Assembly: GCA_036346395.1 (NCBI GenBank)
Contig: CM070611.1
Location: 25,802,473 to 25,866,472, forward strand
DNA: 64,000 nt
Direction: 5' to 3'
Source of the DNA: Hsuehochloa calcarea
Taxonomy: Eukaryota > Streptophyta > Magnoliopsida > Poales > Poaceae
The translations under genes and the position numbers were made by a program. Positions 46,401 through 53,300 of this stretch are shown here, in pieces; within the stretch, counting starts at the first letter, position 1; each line of letters starts with the position of its first letter. Under the pieces are notes generated by a model that ran no database searches, had not been told where the DNA came from, and saw only the letters and a list, made by a program, of their open reading frames with translations.

Positions 46401-49400
46401 GGCGAGCGGTAGGCGGAGCAGGACCGGACCGGCCTCGGCCGAAAAGCTTCGACCAGGGAGACGAAGACCCCAGTGACAACGGCGGATCTCCCTGACGAAG
46501 ATGATACCAGCGGCTCCTCACCTAGCGACGGATCTCGTCCGGGCGCGGGAAGAGGAGGCAGCCGACTGAGTGCGGAGGCGGCAGCGACTGTGGAGGCAGT
46601 GGAATCCTCACGGCGACGCACGCACGGAAGAAGAGGCGGCCGGCGGAGCAGCGGCAGCGGCAAGGGGACAAGAGTGGGAAGCCGACGGCGGCGACTAGGG
46701 CATGGGAGGACGAGTTGCGTGTCCGGAAGATGTAACCCTAATGGGCTCTGATACCATGTTAGGAATAGCAACTTGTATTCTCAGGTGTCCAATGAACCAG
46801 TATATATAGACAAGTACAATATGCAAATAACCCCTCATAACAATGGGGAATAACACAACTGTACATATATATCTCTAACACTACCTATCTTCACTACAGT
46901 CACCTTCGTGTTCTTCGCTACTTGCGTGGGACTATCTCTCGTCGTTTGTTTTTCTCTAGCTCCACCTCACTACAGCTTCAGGCATACTCCGATGTGACAT
47001 GGACTATTGAGTCTTCTAATCGTCGTTCTCTTTCTACTTACTGTGCTTTTTTTGCTCCTGCTTGATTGCTTGGAAGACAAAAAAGCAGACTACAGTTTCC
47101 CGTTTGAGTACATATGCTGAGTTGAGAGCTATGGCATCAATGACAGTAGAGGTTACTTGGTTGAGGTTGCTACTTGCAGATTTTGTAGTGCCTGTGATGG
47201 AACCTACAACTCTTTTGTCTGGCAGTACAAGTGCTATCAGTATTGCCCGTAACCCAATGAAGCATGAGCTCACCAACTACATTGGTGTTGATGCTCAATA
47301 CGCTCACTCACAGGTACATGAGGTAGTATTTGCTTTACAATTTGTGCCATTAGAGTTATAGATTGCTTATTTCTTCACGAAGCTACATACTAAGGTACAA
47401 CATTTGTATTTTCTCTCCAAACTCGGTGTGTGTGATCTACCATGAGTTTGAGGGGTGTTAGAATAGTAATTCTTTTGTATTTCCTTATAAGTCTTTTGTA
47501 TTTCCTTATATGTGTATGACATATATCCCATTGCACTCTCTATATATATTGCTCATTGGCTTCTTGAATATGCACACAATATTCATAGCCACAATCATAT
47601 CTAATTGGAATTTGGAGCATTTACGAGTGCAATCAAAACCCAAAAAATAACTTGATATGTCCTTTTCATCACTGATGTAGAAATGTCAACTGATAATGGT
47701 CCTTCAGGTTATAAGGATGGTAACAGCAAACGAACACCAGAAGAGTCAGCAGCTACATTTATAGAAGTTGACAAGCTTGAATTCTTACTATAATAACTAA
47801 TAGGCTACCAGGTCTAAGCATGTCTTATTAAGCCATCCAGCAACATTCATGCAGCAGATTTGGCCTTCAGTGATCACTCACGACTTCCAACTAAATTAGT
47901 TGAGTTTTGTGATTTTGGCTTATTCGTAGTAAACATACTTGAAGGAGATTTTAAATATTGTCTTGCTGTCAATATCTATCAGGACTAAACCAAGTTTTTA
48001 CGCAATAGCCTTTAGTTCATTCTATTTAGGATTACTACAAATCATTTTCGAACATAGAACAAAACCTACAACCACGATCAGAACTTTTTCTATTTTCTGA
48101 AGGAACTTAAGCACGAAGTTAAAATGATTGCGCAAACTTTTACTTTGGCCAGCATGACACTTACAAATGAAGCTATTAGAACTGTAGGAGGAACTGATGG
48201 CAAGATACCAAGAATGCAAATCATGTTTAAGCAAGAGAAAAAATTTAGGTGTACATGAATATGACTTGTGAACCATATATTCTTCGAAGTGAGAACTGAT
48301 TGACGATCGGTTTTCACAGAAAGAACAGTAAGATTAACATTCTCCTTGCATACCTGTGACGGGCGTGGCCTTGATAACTGAGACGGTGACTGCACGGCAA
48401 CATACTTGAAAATGTCCAAGAACGTAGTCTGTCCTAGAGTCGAAGCCTTCTGCCAGTAAACGACAAGCATATCACTAGCTCTTGCTCTCAACTCAAGAAT
48501 ATTACGGTCAATATCATTTTCATGCTGTGAGATGTATGGCCTGAAGAAGGTCTCATAGACATAGGTGGTTCCCTGTCATAAACGCACACTGCAGTCTTAG
48601 AGAAGCATATATGCAGTATAACAAAAACTTAGTTCAGTGCAAAAAGCAAGTACCTTTGTCTTTGGATACCATAAGTATATAAAGAACATCAGCTTTGCTT
48701 CTGAGTACAGTGGTAACCTTCAATAAGACCATATTAATACAAACATTAAACACAGTTCGCACTCAGAATATAAGAAAACGACAATCTCACAAAACCTCAC
48801 CATGATATCGCAGCATCCCCAAATCTTTCCAAAACTGTCAGTAATGCAACTAAAATCCTGGACACAAACAACAAATTAAGTGGTATTTGCAGCGTATTTA
48901 TGTAGGCAGACCCAGAACTCACAAGATTGAAAATAATACCATTACCAATATTGACACCAAAAAATGAGCTGCTCGATCTCTGGCTTGTTCAGCTCTACAG
49001 TTTTGTAGCATTCATAAGCAGGATAAGCATAGCCAAAAGCCAACCTGCATCACAATTGGCAGATCAAGATCCACAATGTACATGAATTCATCATGTTTTC
49101 TATCTACATTATCTAACCCAAGATATAATATTGTTTCCCCTTCTTTTGCTCTGCTCCACACAACAAATTCAAGACCGGAGTAGTTGACCGTTGATAAGAG
49201 CATTGAATATTTTCCTCCATACCGTTGAAGAATCTGCGTTTTCTTTTGGCTCATAAACCGAAGAGAGGCACACATTTTAAAAGAGACTTTGAAGCAATGT
49301 CAAAAGATGGACACTGGATCTTTTTTTGTAATGGCAAAAGATCCCAAAATCGGAGCAATGGCGAGTGCAAATCATGGGGAATTTAATACTACGATAAAAA

Positions 49401-49847
49401 AATAAAAAATCCTGCCATAACATTTCAAGAAATCTTATTACCGAAGAGAACTTGAAGACAACAACACAAAATTTGTTGTCACTAATCTTCAGTAAAAGAA
49501 CATTTTTAAAACCCACAACGTTCAAGCAAGAAAGACTTTGCCGTGCATCTTAATCTGTCTCCTATGCTCCTGGAAAGAACACGAAAATGTATGGATTTTC
49601 GCAATGTGTGCGTGCTGTTGATGCTACTCCAAAGAAGAAGATGGCAGACAAATCGACACACAGGCACGCATTCCGAAAAAGCCTTTCAGACAAATATAGA
49701 TAGGAAAACAACAGAAAACAATTAAAAAATGGGTTCTTGATTCCATCTCCATGGTCAAATCACACAAGAATAACCGAGAAAAAGATTTCAAGATTCAACT
49801 GGTGGGAGTGCTTACAGGAGGACCCTGGAGAGGAAGCCGCCCATCAT
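18450..49847 (-). CDS. HVA22-like protein (TB2/DP1/HVA22 family), six coding exons across a TE-filled intron
   Basis: Coding exons, in order: 49,816-49,847; 48,946-49,044; 48,801-48,857; 48,654-48,717; 48,354-48,572; 18,450-18,992. They total 1,014 bp and give 337 residues plus a stop. Every intron has GT-AG borders and the phases fit without adjustment. Residues about 10-90 are the TB2/DP1/HVA22 domain, with GYAYPAYECYKTVE near 15-28, hydrophobic hairpin segments (WILVALLTVLERFGDA, KLMFFIYLWYP) and then the YETFFRPYISQHENDIDRN block. The family shapes tubular ER membranes (REEP5/Yop1 relatives), and HVA22 itself is ABA/stress induced in barley. The long C-terminal tail (158-337) resembles the longer HVA22 i/j-type proteins. 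Intron 5 is 29,361 bp and full of retroelements. The family call is firm; the subgroup and actual expression are inferred. Confidence 0.9.
18993..19471 (-). other. Residual intron 5, 3' end
   Basis: A/T-rich non-coding sequence between the exon 6 acceptor and copia A. No element signature or gene is seen. It ends with attcc (19,467-19,471), the probable target duplication of copia A. Confidence 0.6.
19472..19607 (+). repeat. 5' LTR of copia A (136 bp)
   Basis: TGTTAGAATAGGAATCC ... TTCATAACA, matched by the 3' LTR at 29,375-29,489. The shorter 3' copy lacks about 20 bp around the tatatat stretch. The LTRs are unusually short for an element that carries pol. Confidence 0.92.
19608..19620 (+). 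other. Primer-binding site of copia A (decayed)
   Basis: TAGTATTAGATCT directly after the LTR corresponds to TGGTATCAGAGC with three changes. Confidence 0.65.
20239..21340 (+). pseudogene. Copia A gag remnant
   Basis: Fragments in shifting frames include a DGLRLSGDVISARPCPPPP segment, corresponding to the HMRGLRLWGVLSG region of copia C gag. A CCHC zinc knuckle (C-x2-C-x4-H-x4-C, 21,145-21,186) carries one in-frame stop. A short internal duplication near 20,240-20,470 repeats the DGLRLSG block. Gag packages element RNA; this copy cannot be translated. Confidence 0.8.
21390..22375 (+). pseudogene. Copia A protease and integrase remnant
   Basis: The protease site near 21,400-21,425 reads as a one-base-deleted form of W-V-L-D-S-G-A-S-F-H-M-T, so the catalytic DSG is lost. 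Downstream the integrase core (22,050-22,370) is open for 106 codons. It keeps all three acidic residues: D in FIDDY, D in FRCDSTGEY and E in NGVAERKH, the last two separated by 35 residues. The frame ends soon after. Confidence 0.85.
22440..23115 (+). pseudogene. Copia A reverse transcriptase, N-terminal part
   Basis: The linker and start of RT match copia B (40,018-40,695) closely at nucleotide level. The segment stops at gatgctcttcgacata (23,100-23,115), where the foreign insertion begins. The RT resumes at 27,998 with gagacttgggatatt. Confidence 0.8.
23116..24288 (-). pseudogene. Copia D gag, 3'-truncated
   Basis: Two long open parts cover most of gag: 24,288-23,947 (MATRDLVHLGETPIFDGTN, WKIRMIYYFKAMG, the copia gag N-terminus) and 23,940-23,120. 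The second contains a Ser/Asp-rich segment, a long coiled region and the zinc knuckle CHGCKGKCHFASVC. A frameshift lies near 23,945. It is far better preserved than copia A gag, so D inserted later. Confidence 0.82.
24332..24343 (-). other. Primer-binding site of copia D
   Basis: TGGTATCAGAGC on the minus strand, two bases from the LTR. Confidence 0.85.
24346..24632 (-). repeat. LTR of copia D (proximal part)
   Basis: Minus-strand end CGATTTTTACA next to the PBS. A/T-rich. The distal boundary is unknown and may lie within the left inverted-repeat arm. Confidence 0.55.
24633..26219 (-). repeat. Left arm of a large inverted repeat (about 1.6 kb)
   Basis: The reverse complement of this arm matches 26,335-27,990 with only a few percent differences plus small indels. 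Matching landmarks include the acaattgttttccattacaa block (24,840) against its complement at 27,765. It carries a 237-codon open frame on the minus strand (25,790-25,077) equivalent to the right-arm ORF. Confidence 0.88.
26290..27548 (+). pseudogene. TE-associated plant ORF of unknown function in the inverted repeat
   Basis: An ATG in the 115-bp spacer starts MPKTKDTVTKHYSDAGQ, then a stop and frameshifts. The body reads CINWSYLNGLDKYEGTY, FYATVHIPSDFSELTWMTG, SWTEFYDTTQRFVPGKITG and KRINFAPYIMALIIRQTGYN, and ends in a variable coiled segment. This is reminiscent of the 'putative plant transposon protein' family seen in plant repeats, which would need a profile search. The 68-bp tandem duplication at 27,104 breaks the frame. 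The left arm holds a copy without the start codon. Confidence 0.55.
26335..27990 (+). repeat. Right arm of the large inverted repeat
   Basis: Partner of 24,633-26,219; the spacer between the arms is 115 bp. The arm ends within a few bases of the resumption of copia A RT at 27,998. It differs by a 68-bp tandem duplication (27,104-27,239) absent from the left arm. Confidence 0.88.
27104..27239. repeat. 68-bp tandem duplication
   Basis: The block beginning atgcatggaagaaag occurs at 27,104 and again at 27,172. It lies in the right arm only, so it arose after the inverted duplication. Confidence 0.88.
27998..28930 (+). pseudogene. Copia A reverse transcriptase, C-terminal part
   Basis: It contains ETWDI- and TCNWVYK-like blocks, GFTVSSHDLALFV and the active site SYVDDMLITGDD (YVDD codons 28,482-28,493). 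Stops and frameshifts are frequent. Confidence 0.85.
28931..29290 (+). pseudogene. Copia A RNase H remnant
   Basis: Blocks KKQTAVSRSSAEAELRAMA, AISIARNPVKHELTKHIGVD and the ANFFTKPQT-like end are readable in two frames. Confidence 0.85.
29358..29374 (+). other. Polypurine tract of copia A
   Basis: gagggagggggatggtg immediately before the 3' LTR, the expected primer site for plus-strand synthesis. Confidence 0.7.
29375..29489 (+). repeat. 3' LTR of copia A (115 bp)
   Basis: Same ends as the 5' LTR, with a few substitutions and a net 21-bp length difference. It is followed by attct. Confidence 0.92.
29490..29813. other. Residual intron 5 segment between copia A and the hAT element
   Basis: A/T-rich sequence with no ORF or repeat signature. 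It begins with attct (29,490-29,494), which pairs with attcc on the far side of copia A. Confidence 0.5.
29814..29943. repeat. 65-bp tandem duplication at the left hAT end
   Basis: Two copies (29,814-29,878 and 29,879-29,943) differ at 2 of 65 positions. Each contains the inverted repeat aattcctt-ag-aaggaatt. Confidence 0.92.
29935..30035. repeat. Subterminal gactagtc repeats of the hAT element
   Basis: Clustered copies of gtcgactagtcgac-like palindromes. hAT transposases commonly bind such subterminal arrays. Confidence 0.65.
30036..30900. other. GC-rich hAT leader region
   Basis: GC-rich stretch with no credible ORF; long frames on both strands are low-complexity Pro/Arg/Ser artefacts. 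It could be the promoter and a non-coding first exon of the hAT transposase. Confidence 0.4.
31029..31314. repeat. 143-bp tandem duplication of the BED-finger exon
   Basis: Copies at 31,029-31,171 and 31,172-31,314 differ by one base (acgaca versus acggca, Asp versus Gly). 143 is not a multiple of three, so the duplication itself shifts the frame. Confidence 0.93.
31029..33761 (+). pseudogene. hAT transposase (BED finger, DUF659, dimerisation domain), broken
   Basis: The BED part reads NKDIVQCMRYGKQMHAGVRR then LKQHLAGGYGDVEKC; it keeps C..H..C positions but the second Cys is Tyr. An acidic Glu/Gly linker follows. The DUF659-like part spans about 31,880-32,430 (MSDGWTDRRGRHLINFLV, TPCAAYCLDLMLEDIGKI). 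After an intron-like segment (32,956-33,036) comes FGGVALELQAFARRI and CERNWSTFEF, then an intron (33,156-33,258) and HTKKTNWLEHKRLND. An acidic tail ends at TGA 33,759-33,761. Stops, frameshifts and a 143-bp duplication abolish function. Confidence 0.85.
34348..34483 (+). repeat. 5' LTR of copia B (136 bp) with expanded (TA)n
   Basis: TGTTAGAATAGAAATTC ... TTCATAACA. A TA run of about 46 bp (34,396-34,441) replaces the unique TATA region seen in the 3' LTR. Confidence 0.9.
34484..34495 (+). other. Primer-binding site of copia B
   Basis: TGGTATCAGAGC, a perfect initiator tRNA-Met complement, directly after the LTR. Confidence 0.9.
34496..35213 (-). pseudogene. Copia B gag, inverted segment, part 1
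   Basis: Compared with copia A (20,640-21,300) this part lies in reverse orientation: its reverse complement includes the cgaggc/cgacgggag block and the gag zinc-knuckle neighbourhood. It starts immediately after the plus-strand PBS. Frames are broken. Confidence 0.8.
36124..36130 (+). promoter_or_regulatory. TATA-like box in solo LTR G
   Basis: TATTTAA in GC-rich context, about where the TATA box of related LTR F lies relative to its ends. Confidence 0.45.
38367..38378. promoter_or_regulatory. Conserved palindrome ctattcgaatag in LTR G
   Basis: Same palindrome and surrounding block as LTR I 14,837-14,848, in the opposite orientation as expected. Confidence 0.5.
39177..39920 (-). pseudogene. 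Copia B gag and leader, inverted segment, part 2
   Basis: It continues the inverted gag after solo LTR G (copia A 20,240-20,640 in reverse, including the DGVAQDISLVLD equivalent of DGLRLSGDVIS). It ends in an inverted leader, a decayed second PBS and about 10 bp of LTR end (caccatgttatgaata at 39,899-39,914). Confidence 0.8.
40013..41569 (+). pseudogene. Copia B reverse transcriptase region
   Basis: Starts at the same point as copia A 22,434 (cctatagagtgtct) and includes the linker, EWQLAMAEEIDALRRMETWDI, TCKWVYRIK, ARGFQHKYSHNYDETF and the active site LYVDDMLISGDD (YVDD codons 41,188-41,199). It is interrupted by copia C after ...gttcatggctcgtcctacc. Several stops. Confidence 0.85.
41570..41693 (-). 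repeat. 3' LTR of copia C (124 bp)
   Basis: TGTTAGGAATAGCAACTTG ... TCTCTAACA on the plus strand, with the same ends as 46,757-46,880. The next bases, cccccctcaaactcatgg, are the polypurine tract read on the minus strand. Confidence 0.95.
41700..42150 (-). pseudogene. Copia C RNase H remnant
   Basis: The end reads VIALQYVPSELQIADFFTKA, the standard RNase H C-terminus, followed by a short tail ending in HHEFEGGV. Confidence 0.82.
42151..43200 (-). pseudogene. Copia C reverse transcriptase remnant
   Basis: PITCKWVYKIKTRSDGSLEC, KARLVARGFRREHSRD, LDVKNAFLNGELREEVYM and LLLYVDDMIIIGDDS (YVDD codons 42,642-42,653) cover the fingers and palm in order. Motifs are intact, but frames change repeatedly. 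Confidence 0.88.
43600..44400 (-). pseudogene. Copia C integrase remnant
   Basis: DCQGCKLGKQIQLLYPHSKS, FDLIHSDIWSAPSFERGHRY and YYIIFIDDFSRHLDIFYVFS are the N-terminal zinc-binding and core regions. The later part (43,792-44,172) is shifted. Confidence 0.85.
44587..44844 (-). pseudogene. Copia C aspartic protease segment
   Basis: The open segment begins near MNNEKPPSTQSGTSP and holds WILDSGASFHMTSDS, with the catalytic DSG near 44,782-44,790, then runs to PRLTMKLLSAG before GAG-pre-integrase. It is the most intact protease in the window. Confidence 0.88.
44850..45890 (-). pseudogene. Copia C gag remnant
   Basis: Read in pieces: a VNYTDFVSHMRIHMRGLRLW segment near 45,780-45,845 (with a stop), then the helical region and a tail toward the protease. 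The upstream GC-rich leader (45,890-46,743) has no reliable ORF. Confidence 0.75.
45891..46743 (-). other. Copia C leader (5' untranslated region)
   Basis: GC-rich sequence between gag and PBS. Long frames here are composition artefacts of the kind seen in other GC-rich element leaders. Confidence 0.5.
46744..46756 (-). other. Primer-binding site of copia C
   Basis: TGGTATCAGAGCC on the minus strand, touching the LTR. Confidence 0.92.
46757..46880 (-). repeat. 5' LTR of copia C (124 bp)
   Basis: Five substitutions from the other copy. The PBS is directly adjacent on the left. Confidence 0.95.
46886..47455 (+). pseudogene. Copia B RNase H region and polypurine tract
   Basis: Resumes exactly where 41,569 stopped. 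It carries KKQTTVSRLSTYAELRAMAS, AISIARNPMKHELTNYIGVD and a FFTKL-like end, then catgagtttgaggggtg before the 3' LTR. Confidence 0.85.
47456..47593 (+). repeat. 3' LTR of copia B (about 138 bp)
   Basis: TGTTAGAATAGTAATTC ... ATTCATAGCCACA. The end is changed from the usual ATAACA, so its last bases are uncertain. Confidence 0.85.
47594..48353 (-). other. Residual intron 5, 5' end
   Basis: Non-coding sequence between the 3' LTR of copia B and the exon 5 donor (GTATGC on the minus strand at 48,353). No coding or repeat signature is visible; it is probably the largest surviving piece of the original intron. Confidence 0.6.
48354..49847 (-). CDS. HVA22-like gene, exons 1-5 (membrane domain)
   Basis: Exon 1 encodes MMGGFLSRVL and ends inside a codon before GTAAGC. 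I start at the first ATG (49,847); a second ATG follows directly. Exon 2 (99 bp) carries the GYAYPAYECYKTVELNKPEIEQ core, exon 3 (57 bp) the second hydrophobic stretch, exon 4 (64 bp) the YSEAKLMFFIYLWYPKTK segment. Exon 5 (219 bp, 73 codons) carries the conserved RPYISQHENDIDRNILELRA block and ends in phase 0 at CAG|GTATGC. Introns 1-4 are ordinary in size (81-771 bp) and contain no recognised element. The unbroken frames contrast with every TE gene in the window. Confidence 0.92.
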
Positions 49848-49973
49848 CTTGCTCCGATCTTTCTGCGCAGAAACAGATCCAGTGAGTCTGGGGTGATCCG
49901 AAACAATCCCATCAAGAAACGCGTACAGAGAGAAGGGAATGCTACCAATGTACGGACGGAGGATAGATCCGGA

Positions 49974-50012
<39 letters not shown>

Positions 50013-50260
50013 GGAGATGGAGAAGAGGCGAGCAGTCGAGAGCGACCGAGACGAACCCTCCCACCAACTCAAACTCCACCCAACGTCCCAACCCAACGGC
50101 CGACACCGACACCGTCTCCGTCTCTCCCCCTTCTTTCTTGCTTCTTTTATGGACTCCTGCGTACGCAGGCCAGGTGGAGATGGGCCGAGGTTAATGACGT
50201 TAGGTTGGGTTAAGAAGCTTTTTGTTTTGGTCATGTTTTGTCTCTTCGGCTTGTTTTAAA
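49848..50260 (-). promoter_or_regulatory. HVA22-like gene 5' leader and proximal promoter with a (GA)n tract
   Basis: Upstream of the start codon on the minus strand lies GC-moderate leader sequence containing a pure CT run on the plus strand at 49,978-50,010, which reads as (GA)16 in the gene's direction. GA-rich tracts near plant start sites are targets of BBR/BPC GAGA-binding proteins in general. A TATA box could not be placed securely; an A/T-rich stretch near 50,255-50,270 is one candidate. Confidence 0.5.
49978..50010. repeat. (CT)n microsatellite, 33 bp
   Basis: Uninterrupted CT dinucleotide run about 130 bp upstream of the HVA22-like start codon, probably in the 5' UTR. Confidence 0.95.
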
Positions 50261-51559
50261 AAATATTTTCTCTTGGGGGACACGGCTAAAATGTTAGTGT
50301 TATTCAATAGGAATAGGCTAAAATTTCCATTCAGATGAACATGCAATTTGTAGGGTCATCACGTTTTCTCGTCCCAGAAAATACTCATTAACCTTTGTAC
50401 CGGTTGATATTTATGTATAGCACAGACATATATAGAGATAAAGAAATGGTTCCACTAAGGATGCCTAAGCCATAATTAACTCCACAGATAAAATATTTTC
50501 AACCCACCATTGCCTGGAGCTTACAATGTCCAAGTATTTTTTTTTAACTCCTATAATTTGCAAATTCAGCAGTTTTTTTAAAAAAAATGTTAAGCCTTTT
50601 TTTGTAAGGTGGTTCCAAGCTTTTTTTTTCATGCTTCTTTGTTTTGCCGGTCATCATGTATGCTTCTCAATCCACACGATGAAAAATAAATGATGATTGC
50701 GACGACTGTTTAGCAGCTTTGAGCCTATGGCATCACTCATCGGATAAGTTCTGAGTACTTACACTAAAGAAACCCCTTATTAAAGAGGAAAGGCACCCCG
50801 GCCCCAAAGTGTTCATCTCATCATCTTACCCTGAACTTACCAAATAAAGGCCAGTGAAGGGAAATCCCAGATCTTCTTTTGGATCACTTTTGGCTCCTGC
50901 TAGGGCTGTAGGCTCGTCTGGGTTAAGATTCCTTGGTCACATCTGATGGATTATGGACAGAGGCGGAGAGGGAGGCCCTTTCCTGACGATCTACTAATTA
51001 CCCTAATCAACCTGTATTATGTATGTAGGCCCCTCTAGTGAAATATCTAGCAAAAAAATCTGGCCCAAGAAGGTGAAGTACTTGAGCCCAACCAGGTGCC
51101 CAACTGCAACCACCCATGAATCCATGATCCAACTAGCAACCAAGTAACCAGAGTACCAGACTAAAGAGTCCAACTACGAAACTAGCACAGGCACAGCTGC
51201 CACATGGGCACAAAACAACTCGTCTCCTGACCTCAACGTCGAAGGCTCGACCACGGACAATCGAGGAGCTCGATCGTTGTCGTGCTCGGCTCGTCCGTCT
51301 ACTCCAAAGCCGAGAGATGCTGCAACCACGCCGACAAGAACCTGCTGCAGTGCCGCGCCGCCGCCGGCCGGCCACCGCTGTCGCTACTAGACCCTACTAG
51401 AGGTAAATGTAATCTAGCCCTAGCATGGCAAGATTAATTTTCATTGGTATGTAGATTTATGCTTTGTGTATTACTCTCTAGGCTAGGCTCTCCAATTTAT
51501 GGTACAGAGTAAGTGTTAAGATCTAATTAATTTTATCTCTTTTTCATGCTACGGGTTTG
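50261..51559. other. Upstream intergenic region of the HVA22-like gene
   Basis: A/T-rich with homopolymer runs (50,530-50,640) and a GC-richer stretch (51,150-51,390). The frames in it show no family features. No element ends were recognised. Confidence 0.4.
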
Positions 51560-52985
51560 CGATTGCATCAAAACACTATCAATACCAATTCCACTAGCAT
51601 CACATTCAATCTAAAAGTTCTAGTGAAATTCGATAAAATAAGTAATGGTGTTTCGATCAAACACTTCTTTAGTTCAGTAAAGATTTTATCTTGTGATTCT
51701 CCTTACTCAAAAGGAACTCTCTTTTTAGTTAATTCATTTAATGGGGCAACGATGGTACTGAAACTCTTTACAAAACGACGATAAAAACACTAACTATTCA
51801 TACAATCTAAATTTCATTTTAAAGGTTGTTTTTCACTTATCACCATGTTTCATTCTAATTTGATGATATCCACTACGCAAATCAATCTTAGAGAAAAATA
51901 GTATAGTCACTCAATTCATCAAGCATATCGTCTAATCTAGGAATAGGATGACGATAACGAATTGTAATATTGTTGATAGTTCTACAATCTGTACATATCC
52001 TCCATGTATCATCTTTCTTAGGAATAAGAATAACAGGAACGACACAAGGACTAAGACTTTCGCGTACATACCCTTTTTCCAAAAGCGCTTGCACTTGTCG
52101 CTGAATTTCCTTTGTCTCCTCCGGGTTTGTGCGATATGGCTGCTGTTGGGAAAAGGGGCTCTCGGTACCAAGTCAATTTGATGTTCAATGCCTCTAATGG
52201 GTGGTAGACCAACGGGCGCCTCCTTCAGAAACACGTCGTCATAAGCCTGCAAAACTTGAGAAATAACATTAGGAAGATATGTTAAGTCATTAGTAGAAAG
52301 CAATGCATCTTTGTACGGTAATACAAAGTACATTAAAGTGATATCATCTCTTATGTCTCTCAAATCAGATTTTGTGGCTACCATAACTATCTTTTCCTCT
52401 CCCTCACTCTTTCTTTTCCTACTCAGTTTTGGCTGATGGCTCTCGCTCACCTTTTGTGGAATCACACTCTTTTGCTCTCTCCCTCTCTCACTCTCTATAT
52501 GCACCTCTATCTTTTGCATATTATCATTTACAATTTGAGGAGTTAATAGTCGTAGCACTAATTCCTTGTTGTTCCACATGAACTTGTATTGATTGATTCT
52601 ACCATCATGAATCACGACACGATCATATTGCCATGACCTTCCTAACAGCAATTCACAGACATTCATGGACATCACATAACATTCCACGGTGTCATCGTAA
52701 GTGCCAATCTCAAACTCAACATCTACGGTGTATCTCGTGCAACCATTAGATTTGAATCAGATGTGGATGTTTCTTGTATCTCAATCCAAGTTTAGTGCAA
52801 AGCTCTTTGCTAGCCAAATTGTGACAACTTCCACCATCAATGATTACCATGCAAAATTTGCCATCCGTGCTAACTTGGGCTCTTGTTTGAAAAACATTGC
52901 AGCGCTGTTCATGGGTGTATTTTGATTGTACACTCAGCACCGATGGAGTACACACAAGTATTGGACCAACCCCGGGGTCACAATA
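51560..52985 (-). pseudogene. Gypsy pol remnant K (protease, RT, RNase H start)
   Basis: On the minus strand: QRCNVFQTRAQVSTDGK and VIIDGGSCHNLASKELC (retropepsin, D near 52,838); then LLLGRSWQYDRVVIHDGRIN; then RT fingers LEKGYVRESLSPCVVPVILI and PKKDDTWRICTDCRTINNIT. A jump follows near 51,790 straight to RRFVKSFSTIVAPLNELTKK (RT thumb). This is Ty3/gypsy order and resembles chromoviruses of the CRM/Reina type. The palm segment with YVDD is deleted. Confidence 0.85.
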
Positions 52986-53300
52986 TACAATCTCATGCGT
53001 GATGCGGACATTCTTCGCATTGTTCCATATGTTGTGTTTAATCTTTGTTGTACTTCGGAACAACATGAACTTACCAAAAGAGCGGAAACTTTTGCAAAGA
53101 AGCATAACATTGAGGTGAACTTGTTTCTTTCTATTCCTAATGATGTTATTCATAATAATGGAATACTACCTCATGTCACTACTTTGTGCATTCTCAGGTT
53201 TGAACATTGTGAAGACTTTGGAACCAATAGGGAGGATAGGGAGGCCGGAGCCAAAGCAATGGAGGAGAACCATGTAAGATCAAGGGAAGTCACCTTAAGT
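52986..53300. other. Gypsy 3'-internal fragment adjoining LTR J
   Basis: Plus-strand sequence sharing a block (tgtgcattctcaggtttga ... ggaggccggagccaaagcaat) with the complement of 57,110-57,170, beside a related LTR. It probably represents the end of an internal region of family J; its coding frame is not clear. Confidence 0.45.

Larger units (their letters stand above)
41570..46880 (-). mobile_element. Copia retrotransposon C, nearly complete, nested in copia B
   Basis: Two 124-bp LTRs, a perfect duplication ctacc on both sides (41,565-41,569 and 46,881-46,885), a PBS and a polypurine tract, with gag-protease-integrase-RT-RNase H on the minus strand. The LTRs differ at 5 of 124 positions, so this is one of the youngest insertions here. 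Coding frames nonetheless carry many shifts. Removing it restores a continuous copia B sequence. Confidence 0.95.
34348..47593 (+). mobile_element. Copia retrotransposon B in intron 5, rearranged and with two nested insertions
   Basis: A relative of copia A, with LTRs at 34,348-34,483 and about 47,456-47,593 and a perfect PBS. Unlike A, its gag region is inverted (34,496-39,920, itself interrupted by gypsy solo LTR G), and protease and most of integrase are missing. Pol runs from 40,013 to 41,569, is cut by copia C, and resumes at 46,886 to about 47,450. The flank gcaat (34,343-34,347) has only an imperfect counterpart near 47,590. Confidence 0.88.

Noticed and set aside
45891..46771. Long frames (up to 184 codons) left of the copia C PBS
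   Set aside because: GC-rich leader composition; the 184-codon frame even runs across the PBS into the LTR, so it is not a gene.
49979..50010. Possible CRISPR-like or satellite array
   Set aside because: It is a plain CT dinucleotide run without spacers.
51133..51375. An 80-codon minus-strand frame with Arg-rich start and hydrophobic end
   Set aside because: No family features, no supporting splice or start context; composition alone explains the open frame.
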